Part shown: positions 30,882 to 41,262 of the stretch, one piece after another
Position numbering within the stretch: position 1 is the stretch's first letter
Layout of the letters: each line of letters begins with the position of its first letter
Assembly (NCBI RefSeq): GCF_002019855.1
Contig: NZ_CM007717.1
Location: 1,739,570 to 1,803,569, forward strand
Source: Streptomyces antibioticus
GTDB taxonomy: Bacteria > Actinomycetota > Actinomycetes > Streptomycetales > Streptomycetaceae
Reading direction: 5' to 3'
Length of the DNA stretch: 64,000 nucleotides
Made by a program: the position numbers and the translations under genes
Notes under the pieces: model-generated
The model's input: the letters and a program-made list of their open reading frames with translations, nothing else
What the model was told of the DNA's origin: nothing
The model's database searches: none

Positions 30882-33077
30882 ATGGGCGACAAGGCGCACA
30901 CACACCCCGGAGCCGCCGGCAGGGCTACAGCGGCCGACCATCCCACGTCCGTACGGAATGTGGTGCTGGTCGGCCACTCCGGATCGGGCAAGACGACATT
31001 GGTGGAGGCTCTCGCGCTGACCGCGGGGGCCGTGAACCGGGCGGGCCGCGTGGAGGACGGCGGCACGGTCTCGGACTACGACGACATCGAGCACCGGCAG
31101 CAGCGCTCGGTACAGCTCTCCCTGGTGCCGGTCGAATGGGACGGCATCAAGGTCAACCTTCTGGACACCCCCGGATACGCCGACTTCGTCGGGGAACTCA
31201 GGGCCGGTCTGCGAGCGGCGGACGCGGCCCTCTTCGTCGTCTCGGCCTCGGACGGCGTGGACGGCTCCACCCGCATGGTGTGGGAGGAGTGCGCGGCGGT
31301 CGGCATGCCGCGCGCGATCGTGATCACGCATCTGGAGTCCGCGCGCGCGGACTTCGAGGAGATGACCCGGATCTGCGCCGAGGAGTTCGGCGGCGACGAC
31401 CCGGACGCCGTCCTCCCGCTGTATCTGCCCCTGCACGGCCCGCAGGCCCCCGACGGGCACGCGCCCGTGACCGGTCTGACCGGGCTGCTCTCGCGCAAGC
31501 TGTTCGACTACTCCTCCGGCACCCGCGAGGAGTCCGAGCCGGGCGAGGACCAGGCGCCGGCCCTGGAGGAGGCCCGCAACCGCCTGATCGAGGGGATCAT
31601 CGCCGAGAGCGAGGACGAGACCCTCATGGACCGCTATCTCGGCGGCGAGCAGGTCGACGTCAAGACACTCATCGACGACCTGGAGCGGGCCGTCGAACGC
31701 GGCGCGTTCTTCCCCGTCCTCGCCGCCGCGCCCGCCGCCGACGGCGCCCGGCAGGGCATCGGCACGGTCGAGCTGCTGGAACTCGTCACCCGGGGCTTCC
31801 CCACCCCCCTGGCACGCGAGGCACCCCAGGTCACCACGATCGACGGCGAGCCGCGCGAGCTGAAACGGTGCGATCCCGACGGGCCGCTGGTCGCCGAGGT
31901 CGTGAAGACCTCCTCCGACCCCTACGTGGGCCGCGTCTCCCTCGTCCGGGTCTTCTCCGGGACCCTGCGCGCCGACGACACCGTCCACGTCTCCGGCCAC
32001 GGCCTGGCCGACCGGGGCCACGAGGACCACGACGTGGACGAACGCGTCGGCGCCCTGTCCGCGCCCTTCGGCAAACAGCAGCGGGCCCTCACCCACTGCA
32101 TCGCGGGCGACCTCGCGTGCGTGGCGAAACTCGGCCGCGCCGAGACCGGCGACACCCTCTCCGCCAAGGACGACCCCCTCCTGATGGAACCCTGGCAGAT
32201 GCCCGACCCGCTGCTGCCGCTCGCCATCGAGGCGCACAGCAAGGCCGACGAGGACAAGCTCTCGCAGGGCCTGTCCCGGCTGGTCGCCGAGGACCCCACC
32301 ATGCGCCTGGAGCAGAACCAGCACACCCACCAGGTCGTCCTGTGGTGCCTCGGCGAGGCCCACGCGGACGTCGCCCTGGAACGGCTGCGCTCCCGCTACG
32401 GCGTCCAGGTCGACGTCGTCCCCCACAAGGTGTCCCTGCGCGAGACCTTCGCGGACAAGTCGGCCGGACGCGGCCGGCACGTCAAACAGTCCGGCGGACA
32501 CGGCCAGTTCGCGATCTGCGAGATCGAGGTCGAACCGCTGCCGGGCGGTTCGGGCATCGAGTTCGTGGACAAGGTCGTCGGCGGCGCCGTACCGCGCCAG
32601 TTCATCCCCTCCGTCGAGAAGGGCGTACGCGCGCAGGCGGCGAAGGGACTGGTGGGCGGCCATCCACTGGTCGACGTACGGGTCACCCTGCTCGACGGCA
32701 AGGCCCACTCGGTGGACTCCTCCGACGCCGCCTTCCAGACGGCCGGAGCGCTCGCCCTGCGCGAGGCGGCCGGCGACGCCCGCATCCACCTCCTGGAACC
32801 CGTGGCCGAGGTGAGCGTGCTGGTCGGCGACGACTACGTGGGCGCCGTCATGAGCGACCTGTCGGGCCGGCGCGGCCGCGTCCTGGGCACCGAACAGGCG
32901 CCCGGCGGGCGCACCCTGGTGCGCGCCGAGGTGCCCGAGATCGAGATCGGCCGCTACGCGGTCGACCTGCGGTCGCTCTCCCACGGCACCGCCCGCTTCC
33001 AGCGGGCCTACGCACGCCACGAACCGATGCCCCCGCAGGTCGCGGAGAAAGTCCGCCAACAGGCCCAGGCCGGCTGA
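30882..33077 (+). CDS. Elongation factor G-like protein (EF-G2/FusA2 type), degenerate GTPase motifs
   Basis: A 731-aa translational-GTPase-like protein with all five EF-G domains by length. The P-loop GHSGSGKTT is intact (about residues 31-39). Other G motifs deviate: the switch I RGIT becomes RSVQ; DTPGH is DTPGYADF, losing the catalytic His; and NKxD is THLE in AIVITHLESARAD. Domain III/IV sequence such as KQSGGHGQFAICEIEVEP is conserved. It resembles the actinobacterial FusA2 group rather than the true elongation factor, and its role is uncertain. The ATG at 30882 follows GGAGG and AAGGA; an earlier ATG at 30837 lacks a site. Followed by a terminator. Confidence 0.9.
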   Translation: MGDKAHTHPGAAGRATAADHPTSVRNVVLVGHSGSGKTTLVEALALTAGAVNRAGRVEDGGTVSDYDDIEHRQQRSVQLSLVPVEWDGIKVNLLDTPGYADFVGELRAGLRAADAALFVVSASDGVDGSTRMVWEECAAVGMPRAIVITHLESARADFEEMTRICAEEFGGDDPDAVLPLYLPLHGPQAPDGHAPVTGLTGLLSRKLFDYSSGTREESEPGEDQAPALEEARNRLIEGIIAESEDETLMDRYLGGEQVDVKTLIDDLERAVERGAFFPVLAAAPAADGARQGIGTVELLELVTRGFPTPLAREAPQVTTIDGEPRELKRCDPDGPLVAEVVKTSSDPYVGRVSLVRVFSGTLRADDTVHVSGHGLADRGHEDHDVDERVGALSAPFGKQQRALTHCIAGDLACVAKLGRAETGDTLSAKDDPLLMEPWQMPDPLLPLAIEAHSKADEDKLSQGLSRLVAEDPTMRLEQNQHTHQVVLWCLGEAHADVALERLRSRYGVQVDVVPHKVSLRETFADKSAGRGRHVKQSGGHGQFAICEIEVEPLPGGSGIEFVDKVVGGAVPRQFIPSVEKGVRAQAAKGLVGGHPLVDVRVTLLDGKAHSVDSSDAAFQTAGALALREAAGDARIHLLEPVAEVSVLVGDDYVGAVMSDLSGRRGRVLGTEQAPGGRTLVRAEVPEIEIGRYAVDLRSLSHGTARFQRAYARHEPMPPQVAEKVRQQAQAG

Positions 33078-33130
33078 CGGTTGGGGTGAAAGCACACTCA
33101 AGTGACCCGTGGGGAAGGTGATCCTCCGAA

Positions 33131-33158
33131 TCGGCGGACGGCTCCGGCCGTCCGCCGA
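33131..33158 (+). terminator. Terminator after the EF-G-like gene
   Basis: TCGGCGGACGGC (33131-33142) pairs perfectly with GCCGTCCGCCGA (33147-33158) around TCCG, 54 bases after the stop codon. Confidence 0.8.
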
Positions 33159-33263
33159 CGGCCGCGCTCGGCGGAAGATACGCTGATGACCTGATCAACA
33201 GGTGTGCGCGGTACGGAAGTCGGGAAGGCCGCAGAAGCGGGACGGCGGCGAGTGGGGGCGGGA

Positions 33264-34916
33264 ATGACCGTAGGGGACTTCTTCGGGCCACAGGTGCCCC
33301 GGACGGGCGGCGAGGGGCAGGCCCCGACGTACGCCCTGGCCTCGGCGGCCTACCGGGACACCCCGATGGAGGAGATCAAGAAGGCCGACAACGAATGGCA
33401 CCAGTCGACGGTCAACAACGGCCGCCCCTGGGCGAAGATCTTCCGGCCCAACTTCGGCGAGGCGTACTCCCAGGCGGTCATCGACCGCATGCTGGGCGTC
33501 GGCCGCAGCCCCCTCATCCAGTCCTTCGGCAGCGAACCGCAGGTCGTCGTCGAGCACTGCCTCGCCGCCAACCGCATCCGCCGCGAACGCGACAAGAAGC
33601 TCACCGGCCTCATGCTGCTGTGCGGCGTGCTCTTCCTGCCGGGCCTGCTGGTGTGGCTGCTCGTCTTCCAACTGCGGGCCACCATGGGGAAGACGGACAA
33701 CAAGCGGATCTCCGGCCTCGGCACCGGCCTCCTCGTCGCCGTGGGCGCGCTCGCCGTGCTCTTCCTCGTCAAGATGCCCTTCACCGGCCCCGTCGGGTGG
33801 TACGCGCGTGGCTGCGTCGTCGCCCCCGTCGCCGGCTGGTTCCTCGCCAAACGCGTCTGCGAACGCACCGCACAGGACCTGCGGGAGCGCTGGGGCGGCC
33901 TGCTGTCCGGCGGCAGCATCGGCGCCAAGGTCCCCGAGGCCGTGCCCACCAGCCCCGACCAGGCCGCCGCCGAACAACTCCGCCAGTCCCTGGCCCGGCT
34001 CAGCGCCGAACAGCAGTCCAACTCGGTCTTCTACGCCGGCCCCAAGGGCATCCTCGGCATGGGCACCCGCTGGGGCGCCTGGCATCTGGCGGAGGAACTC
34101 ATCCCGGTCGACGAGGTCAAGGGCATCCACGAGTTCCGGAGCTGGACGGTCATCCGCGCCATCCACGACGAACTCAGCGTCCTGCACCGCCAGCGCCTCA
34201 AGACCGGCGGCTTCCCCGCCCCGACCGTACGGCACTGGATCGTCACCCATGTCGGCGAGAACGCCAAGGCCGTCGCCCGCCCCGAGGGCACCGACGTCGA
34301 GGCATACCAGGTCAAGCCCCGCGCCGTGGAGGACATCTGCAACAACCAGCAGTTCGACGGCGGCGACCGGCACTACCTGGGCGTGCAGTGGCCCCACCTG
34401 TGGAACGGCGACCTCATCCTCACCCTCATGATCACCGTGACGGTCCTCAAGGAGACCCTGCGCATCGAGGTCACCGGCCACGCCCTCGGCCCCGTCAACG
34501 GCCTGTTCAGCGGCAAGCCCGAGGCCCCCACCAAGGAGGTCGCCAAGACCGTCCGCTTCTGGGAGACCCGGACGATCAAGCTCCCCCTCGTCACCCCCGA
34601 CGAGGTCGTACGCCTCGCCGCCCGCGCCACCATCAGCTGGTACCCGCCGCTGCTCAAGTGGCTCGGCGGCTCCATCGGCCTGCCCGAACCCTTCGGCCTG
34701 CGGCACGCCTGGGCCGACCAGCCCTGGCGCCACCGCTTCATGGCCGACGACGCCCTGCGCGCCGCCACCCCGGTCCTGCGCGCCGTCCACCGCGCCGCGC
34801 TCCGCGTGCTCAAGGAGCACGACGTCGACACCGACAAGTTCAGCACCCGCGCGTCCGCGCTCAGCGGGGCGGTCCAGGACGTCTCACCCAAGAAGGCGGA
34901 CACCTACGACGCCTAG
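33264..34916 (+). CDS. Conserved membrane protein of unknown function
   Basis: 550 aa from the ATG at 33264 (GGGCGGGA nearby); an earlier ATG at 33204 adds a basic tail. No family recognised. An N-terminal cytoplasmic part (about 110 aa, with NEWHQSTVNNGRPWAKIF) precedes two or three membrane segments at roughly 115-200: LMLLCGVLFLPGLLVWLLVF, LLVAVGALAVLFLVKM and VGWYARGCVVAPVAGWFLA. A large soluble C-terminal part includes VRHWIVTHVGENAKAV and one more hydrophobic stretch near LILTLMITVTVL. GC-skewed codon use equals its neighbours, so it looks native. It stands alone, convergent with the HIT gene. Confidence 0.8.
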   Translation: MTVGDFFGPQVPRTGGEGQAPTYALASAAYRDTPMEEIKKADNEWHQSTVNNGRPWAKIFRPNFGEAYSQAVIDRMLGVGRSPLIQSFGSEPQVVVEHCLAANRIRRERDKKLTGLMLLCGVLFLPGLLVWLLVFQLRATMGKTDNKRISGLGTGLLVAVGALAVLFLVKMPFTGPVGWYARGCVVAPVAGWFLAKRVCERTAQDLRERWGGLLSGGSIGAKVPEAVPTSPDQAAAEQLRQSLARLSAEQQSNSVFYAGPKGILGMGTRWGAWHLAEELIPVDEVKGIHEFRSWTVIRAIHDELSVLHRQRLKTGGFPAPTVRHWIVTHVGENAKAVARPEGTDVEAYQVKPRAVEDICNNQQFDGGDRHYLGVQWPHLWNGDLILTLMITVTVLKETLRIEVTGHALGPVNGLFSGKPEAPTKEVAKTVRFWETRTIKLPLVTPDEVVRLAARATISWYPPLLKWLGGSIGLPEPFGLRHAWADQPWRHRFMADDALRAATPVLRAVHRAALRVLKEHDVDTDKFSTRASALSGAVQDVSPKKADTYDA

Positions 34917-34933
34917 ACCGCCGGCCACCGTGC

Positions 34934-35485
34934 TCAGGAACCCGCGTCCCAGGCGTCCGCCAGCATCTTGCGCGTGTCCGCCAGAAGCTGCGGCAGCACA
35001 CGCGTGTGCCCCACCACCGGCATGAAGTTCGTGTCCCCGCCCCAGCGGGGCACGATGTGCTGGTGCAGATGCGCGGCGATCCCCGCACCCGCCACCCCGC
35101 CCTGATTCATACCGATGTTGAAGCCCTGCGCCCCCGACGCGGCACGCAACGCCGTCATCGCCTGCTTCGTCAGCTCCGCCAGCTCGGCCGTCTCAGGACC
35201 GGTCAGATCGGTGTAGTCCGCCACATGCCGATAAGGGACGGTCATCAGATGACCGCCGTTGTACGGATACAGATTCAGCACCGCGTACACATGCTCACCG
35301 CGCCGGACGATCAGACCGTCCTCGTCCGATTTCGCCGGGATCGAGCAGAACGGACAGCCGTCGCCGGCCCCCGGACCGGTCGGCTTGTTCTCGCCCTGGA
35401 TGTACGCCATCCGGTGGGGCGTCCACAGGCGCTGGAACGCGTCCTGCGTCCCCACTCCGATCTGCTGTTCCGGCTCACTCGTCAT
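34934..35485 (-). CDS. HIT-family nucleotide phosphorylase/hydrolase
   Basis: Histidine-triad protein with the active-site HLHQHIVPRW (HxHxH) and a likely zinc site CPFCSIP with further His residues. Related to Rv2613c, an AP4A phosphorylase, which also lies between thrS and pgsA. From ATG 35485 it has 183 aa (MTSEPEQQIGVGTQDAFQRLW); an ATG at 35497 adds four residues and neither has a strong ribosome site. Likely substrate is diadenosine polyphosphate. Separated here from pgsA by two plus-strand genes. Confidence 0.92.
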   Translation of the reverse strand: MTSEPEQQIGVGTQDAFQRLWTPHRMAYIQGENKPTGPGAGDGCPFCSIPAKSDEDGLIVRRGEHVYAVLNLYPYNGGHLMTVPYRHVADYTDLTGPETAELAELTKQAMTALRAASGAQGFNIGMNQGGVAGAGIAAHLHQHIVPRWGGDTNFMPVVGHTRVLPQLLADTRKMLADAWDAGS

Positions 35486-35564
35486 GCAAGGCAGCATATT
35501 GCTTCGCCCGTTCGCGGCGTGTCGCCGGGGCCACGCCCGACACCCCCCGGGCGAAGCTGGCCCG

Positions 35565-36239
35565 ATGGACGTCAACGCACGCACCGCCCGCTGGGAGGAC
35601 CACGTCGAGCTACCGCTCGCCGCCGCCTCGACGCTCTACCTCGCCGCGTACGCCGTCCACGTCCTCGCCCCCGGCCTGCCCGAGATCTGGCACGACATCT
35701 GCCTCGGCACGCTCTACGCGGCCTGGGCGGCCTTCGCCGTCGACTACGCCGTGCGCTGGCGCTTCAGCGGGCGCGGCCCCGGCTTCGTACGGTCGCACTG
35801 GCTCGACACCCTCGTGCTCGTCCTGCCCCTGCTGCGCCCCCTCAGGATCGTCAAGGCGTACGAGACCATGGAACGCCGCCACGGACGGCCCCTGCTCCCC
35901 CTGTACGCGCGCGTGGTCACCTACGCCGGGATGGCGACCGCGCTGCTCGGCTTCTCCGGCGCCCTCGCCGTCTACCAGCAGGAGCGCTACGCCCCCGGGG
36001 CCAGCATCCGCACCTTCGGCGACTCCCTGTGGTGGACCTGCGCCACACTCGCGACCGTCGGCTACGGCGATGTCGTACCGGTGACGACGAAGGGCCGGGT
36101 GATCGCCGTCGGCATGATGGCGTGCGGCCTGGCCCTCCTTGGCGCGGTCACCGGCTCCTTCTCCTCCTGGCTGCTCCAGGTGTTCTCCCGCCAGGGCGAC
36201 GAAAGGCCCCCGGGGAGCGGAAACGCCCCGGGGGCCTGA
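35565..36239 (+). CDS. Potassium channel family protein (two-pore-helix domain with extra N-terminal helices)
   Basis: 224 aa from the ATG at 35565. The selectivity filter TVGYGD is at about residues 165-170 inside WWTCATLATVGYGDVVPVT, with flanking helices MATALLGFSGALAVYQ and VIAVGMMACGLALLGAV. N-terminal helices resemble the S1-S3 region of voltage-gated channels. Instead of a regular Arg-every-third S4 there is only HWLDTLVLVLPLLRPLRIVK, so voltage sensing is doubtful. The end of the gene contains a bidirectional terminator. It is divergent from the HIT gene (79-base gap) and convergent with thrS. Confidence 0.9.
   Translation: MDVNARTARWEDHVELPLAAASTLYLAAYAVHVLAPGLPEIWHDICLGTLYAAWAAFAVDYAVRWRFSGRGPGFVRSHWLDTLVLVLPLLRPLRIVKAYETMERRHGRPLLPLYARVVTYAGMATALLGFSGALAVYQQERYAPGASIRTFGDSLWWTCATLATVGYGDVVPVTTKGRVIAVGMMACGLALLGAVTGSFSSWLLQVFSRQGDERPPGSGNAPGA
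36204..36237. terminator. Bidirectional terminator inside the last codons of the K+ channel gene
   Basis: AGGCCCCCGGGG (36204-36215) pairs perfectly with CCCCGGGGGCCT (36226-36237) around a 10-base loop. It overlaps the channel's final codons (ERPPGSGNAPGA-stop) and lies 27 bases past the thrS stop on the other strand. Confidence 0.85.
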
Positions 36240-36263
36240 GACCTCGCGTCAGCGGGGACCACG

Positions 36264-38240
<1,977 letters not shown>

Positions 38241-38357
38241 CGGTCTCTCCTGACTGCTGGTGGGTGCGGCGCCGTACTGTGAGCGCGCGCATTAGGGGAT
38301 CGTACCGACCCGCACCCGTGGACCGCGAAACCAATAGCGGCGACCGGGGTGCTCCGC

Positions 38358-39593
38358 TCAGTCGGGGCGGTCGTCGCCGCCGCAGGTCTCCTCGAAGAAG
38401 GCCGTGATCTCGGCGGTCTCCTGCAGCGACTTCATCAGCCGGTCCCGCTCGGCCTCGTCGACCTGCACGGGGGTGACTTCTCCGGCCTCGCCGAGTCTGC
38501 GGAAGCCGCCCCGGCTCTCCAGGCGTCCGCGGACGGTCACGGGCAGTCCGACGAGGTGGGCCTGTCCGGCGATGCGGTAGTCGTCCTCGGCGAGGGCGAC
38601 GCGGACGTACGGGATGTCGGCGCCGGTGAGGACCCTCAGCCGGACGCTGCCCTCGCCGCGCGGTCCGGTGCGGCGCAGGCGGACCACGGCGCCGGTGATC
38701 CGGACCGGTACGGAGGGTTCGGCGCGCAGGTAGCGGGCGCCGGCCTCGCGCAGCGCGGTCAGGTCGCCGGGTGAGAACTCCAGGGGTCCGGCGTTCGCCG
38801 CGCAGTCCGCGGGGACGCCGGCCGCGGGGGCCCAGGCGACGGCGATGCGGGCGCCTTCGGTGCCGCGGACGAGGGCGACGAGCGCCTCGGTCAGTTCGCG
38901 GCTGGCGCCGGCCGCGACGGCGCCGTCGAAGGCGTCGGTGCGGCCGGTGGCGCGCTGGTAGTCGATGGCCTCGCGGACGGCGTGCAGGGCCTGGTGGAGG
39001 CGTACGGCGAGGGCGCGGCCGGGGTCGGCGGGGACGAAGGCGGTGAGGGCGCGGCCGTCGGTGGCGGGTCCGACGAGGACGTGGCCGAGGAGGGCGGTGG
39101 CGGCGCGGCGGTGGCGGGCGCCGTGGTAGCCGGCTCGTGCGCGGGTGGCGAGGGCGCCGGCGAGGAGCATCTGGCGGGCGGCGGTGCGGAGTTGTTCGTC
39201 GGCGGTCCAGGGGGCGGTTCCGGCGGGGCCGTCGGGGACGTCGCGCCACCAGCGGATCTCGTCGCTGGGTACGGCGAGTCCGACGAGGACCTCGCGTGCG
39301 GAGGGTGCGGCGCTGCGGGCGAGGGCTTGGAGGGCCTCGCCGAGGAGGTCGTCGCTGTCGGGGAAGGCGCGGCTCTCGGGGACGAGGAGGCTGGTGCCGG
39401 TGGCGGCGGGGCCGGGTGGGGTCCAGCGGCCGTAGCGTCCGGTGGCGCCGCCGCGGCGCTGCCAGCCGTGGCGGCGCAGGAGGGCGGCGAGGACGGCGGG
39501 GTCGACGGTGCCGGGCTCGGGGGGACGGTTCCAGTGGGTCTCGGGGTGGGGTCGTACGGGGCGTACGGTGCCGTCGAGGGGGCGGTGGGTCAT
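38358..39593 (-). CDS. Unknown 411-aa protein coupled to a DUF4365 gene
   Basis: No family recognised. It begins MTHRPLDGTVRPVRPHPETHWNRPPEPG and ends in an acidic tail FFEETCGGDDRPD. The middle is Ala/Arg-rich and helical. The last 110 residues look like a beta-rich, OB-fold-like domain (VPVRITGAVVRLRRT, SVRLRVLTGADIPYVRVAL, LVGLPVTVRGRLESRGG), which might bind nucleic acid; that is inference from pattern only. Its ATG (39593) overlaps the stop of the upstream DUF4365 gene by four bases, so the two are translated together. Codon use is like the core genes. Confidence 0.78.
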   Translation of the reverse strand: MTHRPLDGTVRPVRPHPETHWNRPPEPGTVDPAVLAALLRRHGWQRRGGATGRYGRWTPPGPAATGTSLLVPESRAFPDSDDLLGEALQALARSAAPSAREVLVGLAVPSDEIRWWRDVPDGPAGTAPWTADEQLRTAARQMLLAGALATRARAGYHGARHRRAATALLGHVLVGPATDGRALTAFVPADPGRALAVRLHQALHAVREAIDYQRATGRTDAFDGAVAAGASRELTEALVALVRGTEGARIAVAWAPAAGVPADCAANAGPLEFSPGDLTALREAGARYLRAEPSVPVRITGAVVRLRRTGPRGEGSVRLRVLTGADIPYVRVALAEDDYRIAGQAHLVGLPVTVRGRLESRGGFRRLGEAGEVTPVQVDEAERDRLMKSLQETAEITAFFEETCGGDDRPD

Positions 39594-40156
39594 GGTCTGC
39601 CTCCCGTCCCGACCCGCGTCATGATCTCGCACAGGGCCCGGTCGTCGAAGACGCGTGAGGTGGGGATCCGCACGGTGGTGCGGGTGCGTCCGGTGACGGG
39701 GTGACCGGCCAGGTTGACCCAGTAGCAGCAGTGCCGCAGGTCGAGGCGGTCGTGTCCGGCGCGCAGCCACTGGTCCTGGGAGCGGGGGACGATCATCACG
39801 ACGAGGATCTTGTGGACGGAGACCGGGGTGCGGGCGAGTTTGCGCAGGTGGTCGTTGTCGAGCGTGAAGGAGAAGAACCTGCCCGGGGGGTCGGGCGGGA
39901 TCTGGTACGTCGCCTTGAGCTGGACCTTGATGGTGACCTCGTCGTCCACGGTGTGGCCGGGGGCGCTGTGGCTGACGTGCCAGTCGATGCCGTTGTCCGG
40001 GAAGGGCTGGGACAACGAGCAGCCGGCGGCGGCCGCGACGGCGTGGAGGTAGCCGACCTGCAGGGTTTCCATGCAGGCGGTGGTGGCGAGTGTGCCGCGA
40101 TGGGGGCCCGTGGTCCGGGGCAGCAGCCCGCCCCGCTCGGGCTGCGCTATCGCCAT
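39590..40156 (-). CDS. DUF4365 domain protein (PD-(D/E)XK nuclease-like)
   Basis: 188 aa from the ATG at 40156 (GGAAGG eleven bases before). Its DUF4365 pattern is clear: an N-terminal LQVGYLHAVAAAAGCSLSQPFPDNGIDWHV with the acidic GIDW, then VTIKVQLKAT (Q-x-K of the nuclease core). FTLDNDHLRKLARTPVSV, HKILVVMIVPR and a C-terminal CCYWVNLAG complete the fold. The D...QxK arrangement suggests an active metal-dependent nuclease, though no activity is known. DUF4365 proteins are often met near defence or restriction genes. Coupled to the downstream 411-aa gene and divergent from an exonuclease. Confidence 0.82.
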   Translation of the reverse strand: MAIAQPERGGLLPRTTGPHRGTLATTACMETLQVGYLHAVAAAAGCSLSQPFPDNGIDWHVSHSAPGHTVDDEVTIKVQLKATYQIPPDPPGRFFSFTLDNDHLRKLARTPVSVHKILVVMIVPRSQDQWLRAGHDRLDLRHCCYWVNLAGHPVTGRTRTTVRIPTSRVFDDRALCEIMTRVGTGGRP

Positions 40157-40358
40157 GACGAACAGCCTTCCCAGCCAAGTGAGTTGCCCGGAACCGGGCC
40201 GAGTGATGTGCGGGTGGATCCCGCCGCGGGCCGCTGAACTGCAAAGACCCGTACTCCTGTTGTGTCCTTCCGGCGTACGGCGCAAACAGCCCGGGTATCA
40301 CCAAACGGGCGGAAGACGGTGCGTCAGCCGCCGTGGGTGAACGAGGGGTTGTGTTGGT

Positions 40359-41084
40359 ATGTCGTACTGGTACGAGGGCCCGTTGGCCGCCTTCGACACG
40401 GAGACGACGGGTGTCGATGTGGAGTCCGACCGGATCGTGTCGGCCGCGCTGGTCGTGCAGGACGCTCCGGGTGTCCGGCCGAGGGTGACCCGTTGGCTGG
40501 TGAATCCCGGGGTGCCGGTGCCGGCCGCGGCGACGGCGGTGCACGGGCTGAGCGAGGAGCATCTTCAGCGCAACGGCCGCTGGCCGGCGCCGGTGATGTT
40601 CGAGATAGCCGAGCTGCTCGCCGAACAGGCGGCGGCGGGGCGGCCGTTGGTCGTGATGAACGCGCCGTTCGATCTGACGCTGCTGGACCGCGAGTTGCGT
40701 CGGCATCGTGCGTCGTCGCTGGATCACTGGCTGGAGCCGGCGCCTTTGCGGGTGCTGGATCCGCGGGTGCTGGACCGGCATCTGGACCGGTATCGCAAGG
40801 GCCGTCGTACGCTCACCGATCTGTGCGCGCACTACGAGGTGACGTTGTCGGACGCGCATGACGCGGCGGCGGACGCGCTGGCGGCGCTGGAGGTGGTGCG
40901 TGCGGTGGGCCGGCGGTTCGCGGCCCGGCTGGAGCGGCTGTCCCCGGCGGATCTGCACGCGCTCCAGACGGCGTGGCACGCGGCCCAGGCGCGGGGTCTC
41001 CAGGCGTGGTTCGCGCGCAGTGGCACTCCGGAGACGGTGGACACGTCGTGGCCGCTGCGCCCGGAGCTGCCGGCGGCGGCCTGA
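40359..41084 (+). CDS. DnaQ-like 3'-5' exonuclease (DEDDh)
   Basis: 241-aa exonuclease of the DNA polymerase III epsilon type. The motifs are in place: Exo I LAAFDTETTGVDVE, Exo II VVMNAPFDLTLLD, and Exo III LSDAHDAAADALAAL with the DEDDh His. It is not the replicative proofreader by length alone and has no polymerase nearby. It is divergent from the DUF4365 pair with 202 bases between, so the three nuclease-related genes could share control. Ends just before a terminator and a tRNA on the other strand. Confidence 0.92.
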   Translation: MSYWYEGPLAAFDTETTGVDVESDRIVSAALVVQDAPGVRPRVTRWLVNPGVPVPAAATAVHGLSEEHLQRNGRWPAPVMFEIAELLAEQAAAGRPLVVMNAPFDLTLLDRELRRHRASSLDHWLEPAPLRVLDPRVLDRHLDRYRKGRRTLTDLCAHYEVTLSDAHDAAADALAALEVVRAVGRRFAARLERLSPADLHALQTAWHAAQARGLQAWFARSGTPETVDTSWPLRPELPAAA

Positions 41085-41109
41085 GGGCGCGTTCGGTCCC
41101 GGACGCGGA

Positions 41110-41140
41110 AGAACCGGCCCGCGGTGTGCGGACCGGTTCT
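41110..41140. terminator. Terminator between the exonuclease and tRNA-Val
   Basis: AGAACCGG (41110-41117) pairs with CCGGTTCT (41133-41140). It lies 26 bases past the exonuclease stop and eight bases past the 3' end of the minus-strand tRNA, so it can serve both. Confidence 0.7.
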
Positions 41141-41147
41141 GTCCCGG

Positions 41148-41219
41148 TGGGCGATACTGGGTTCGAACCAGTGACCTCTTCGGTGTGAACGAAGCGCTCT
41201 CCCACTGAGCTAATCGCCC
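41148..41219 (-). tRNA. tRNA-Val(CAC), copy 1
   Basis: 72 nt. On the minus strand the acceptor arms GGGCGAT and ATCGCCC pair fully. The D-arm has AGCTCAGTGGGAGAGC, the anticodon loop is TTCACAC with anticodon CAC (codon GUG), and the T-arm is CTGGTTCGAACCCAG. Discriminator A; the 3' CCA is not encoded. Promoter with TTGAAC and TATGGT lies upstream. Differs by a single base from the copy at 51024-51095. Confidence 0.97.
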
Positions 41220-41232
41220 GGGAACGCACTGA

Positions 41233-41262
41233 ACCATACAGGGCTTCGCGCGCTTGGTTCAA
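41233..41262 (-). promoter_or_regulatory. Promoter of tRNA-Val copy 1
   Basis: On the minus strand TTGAAC (41262-41257) and TATGGT (41238-41233) are separated by 18 bases, a good vegetative sigma (HrdB-type) match, 14 bases before the tRNA 5' end. It overlaps the last codons of the SRPBCC gene. Confidence 0.6.
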
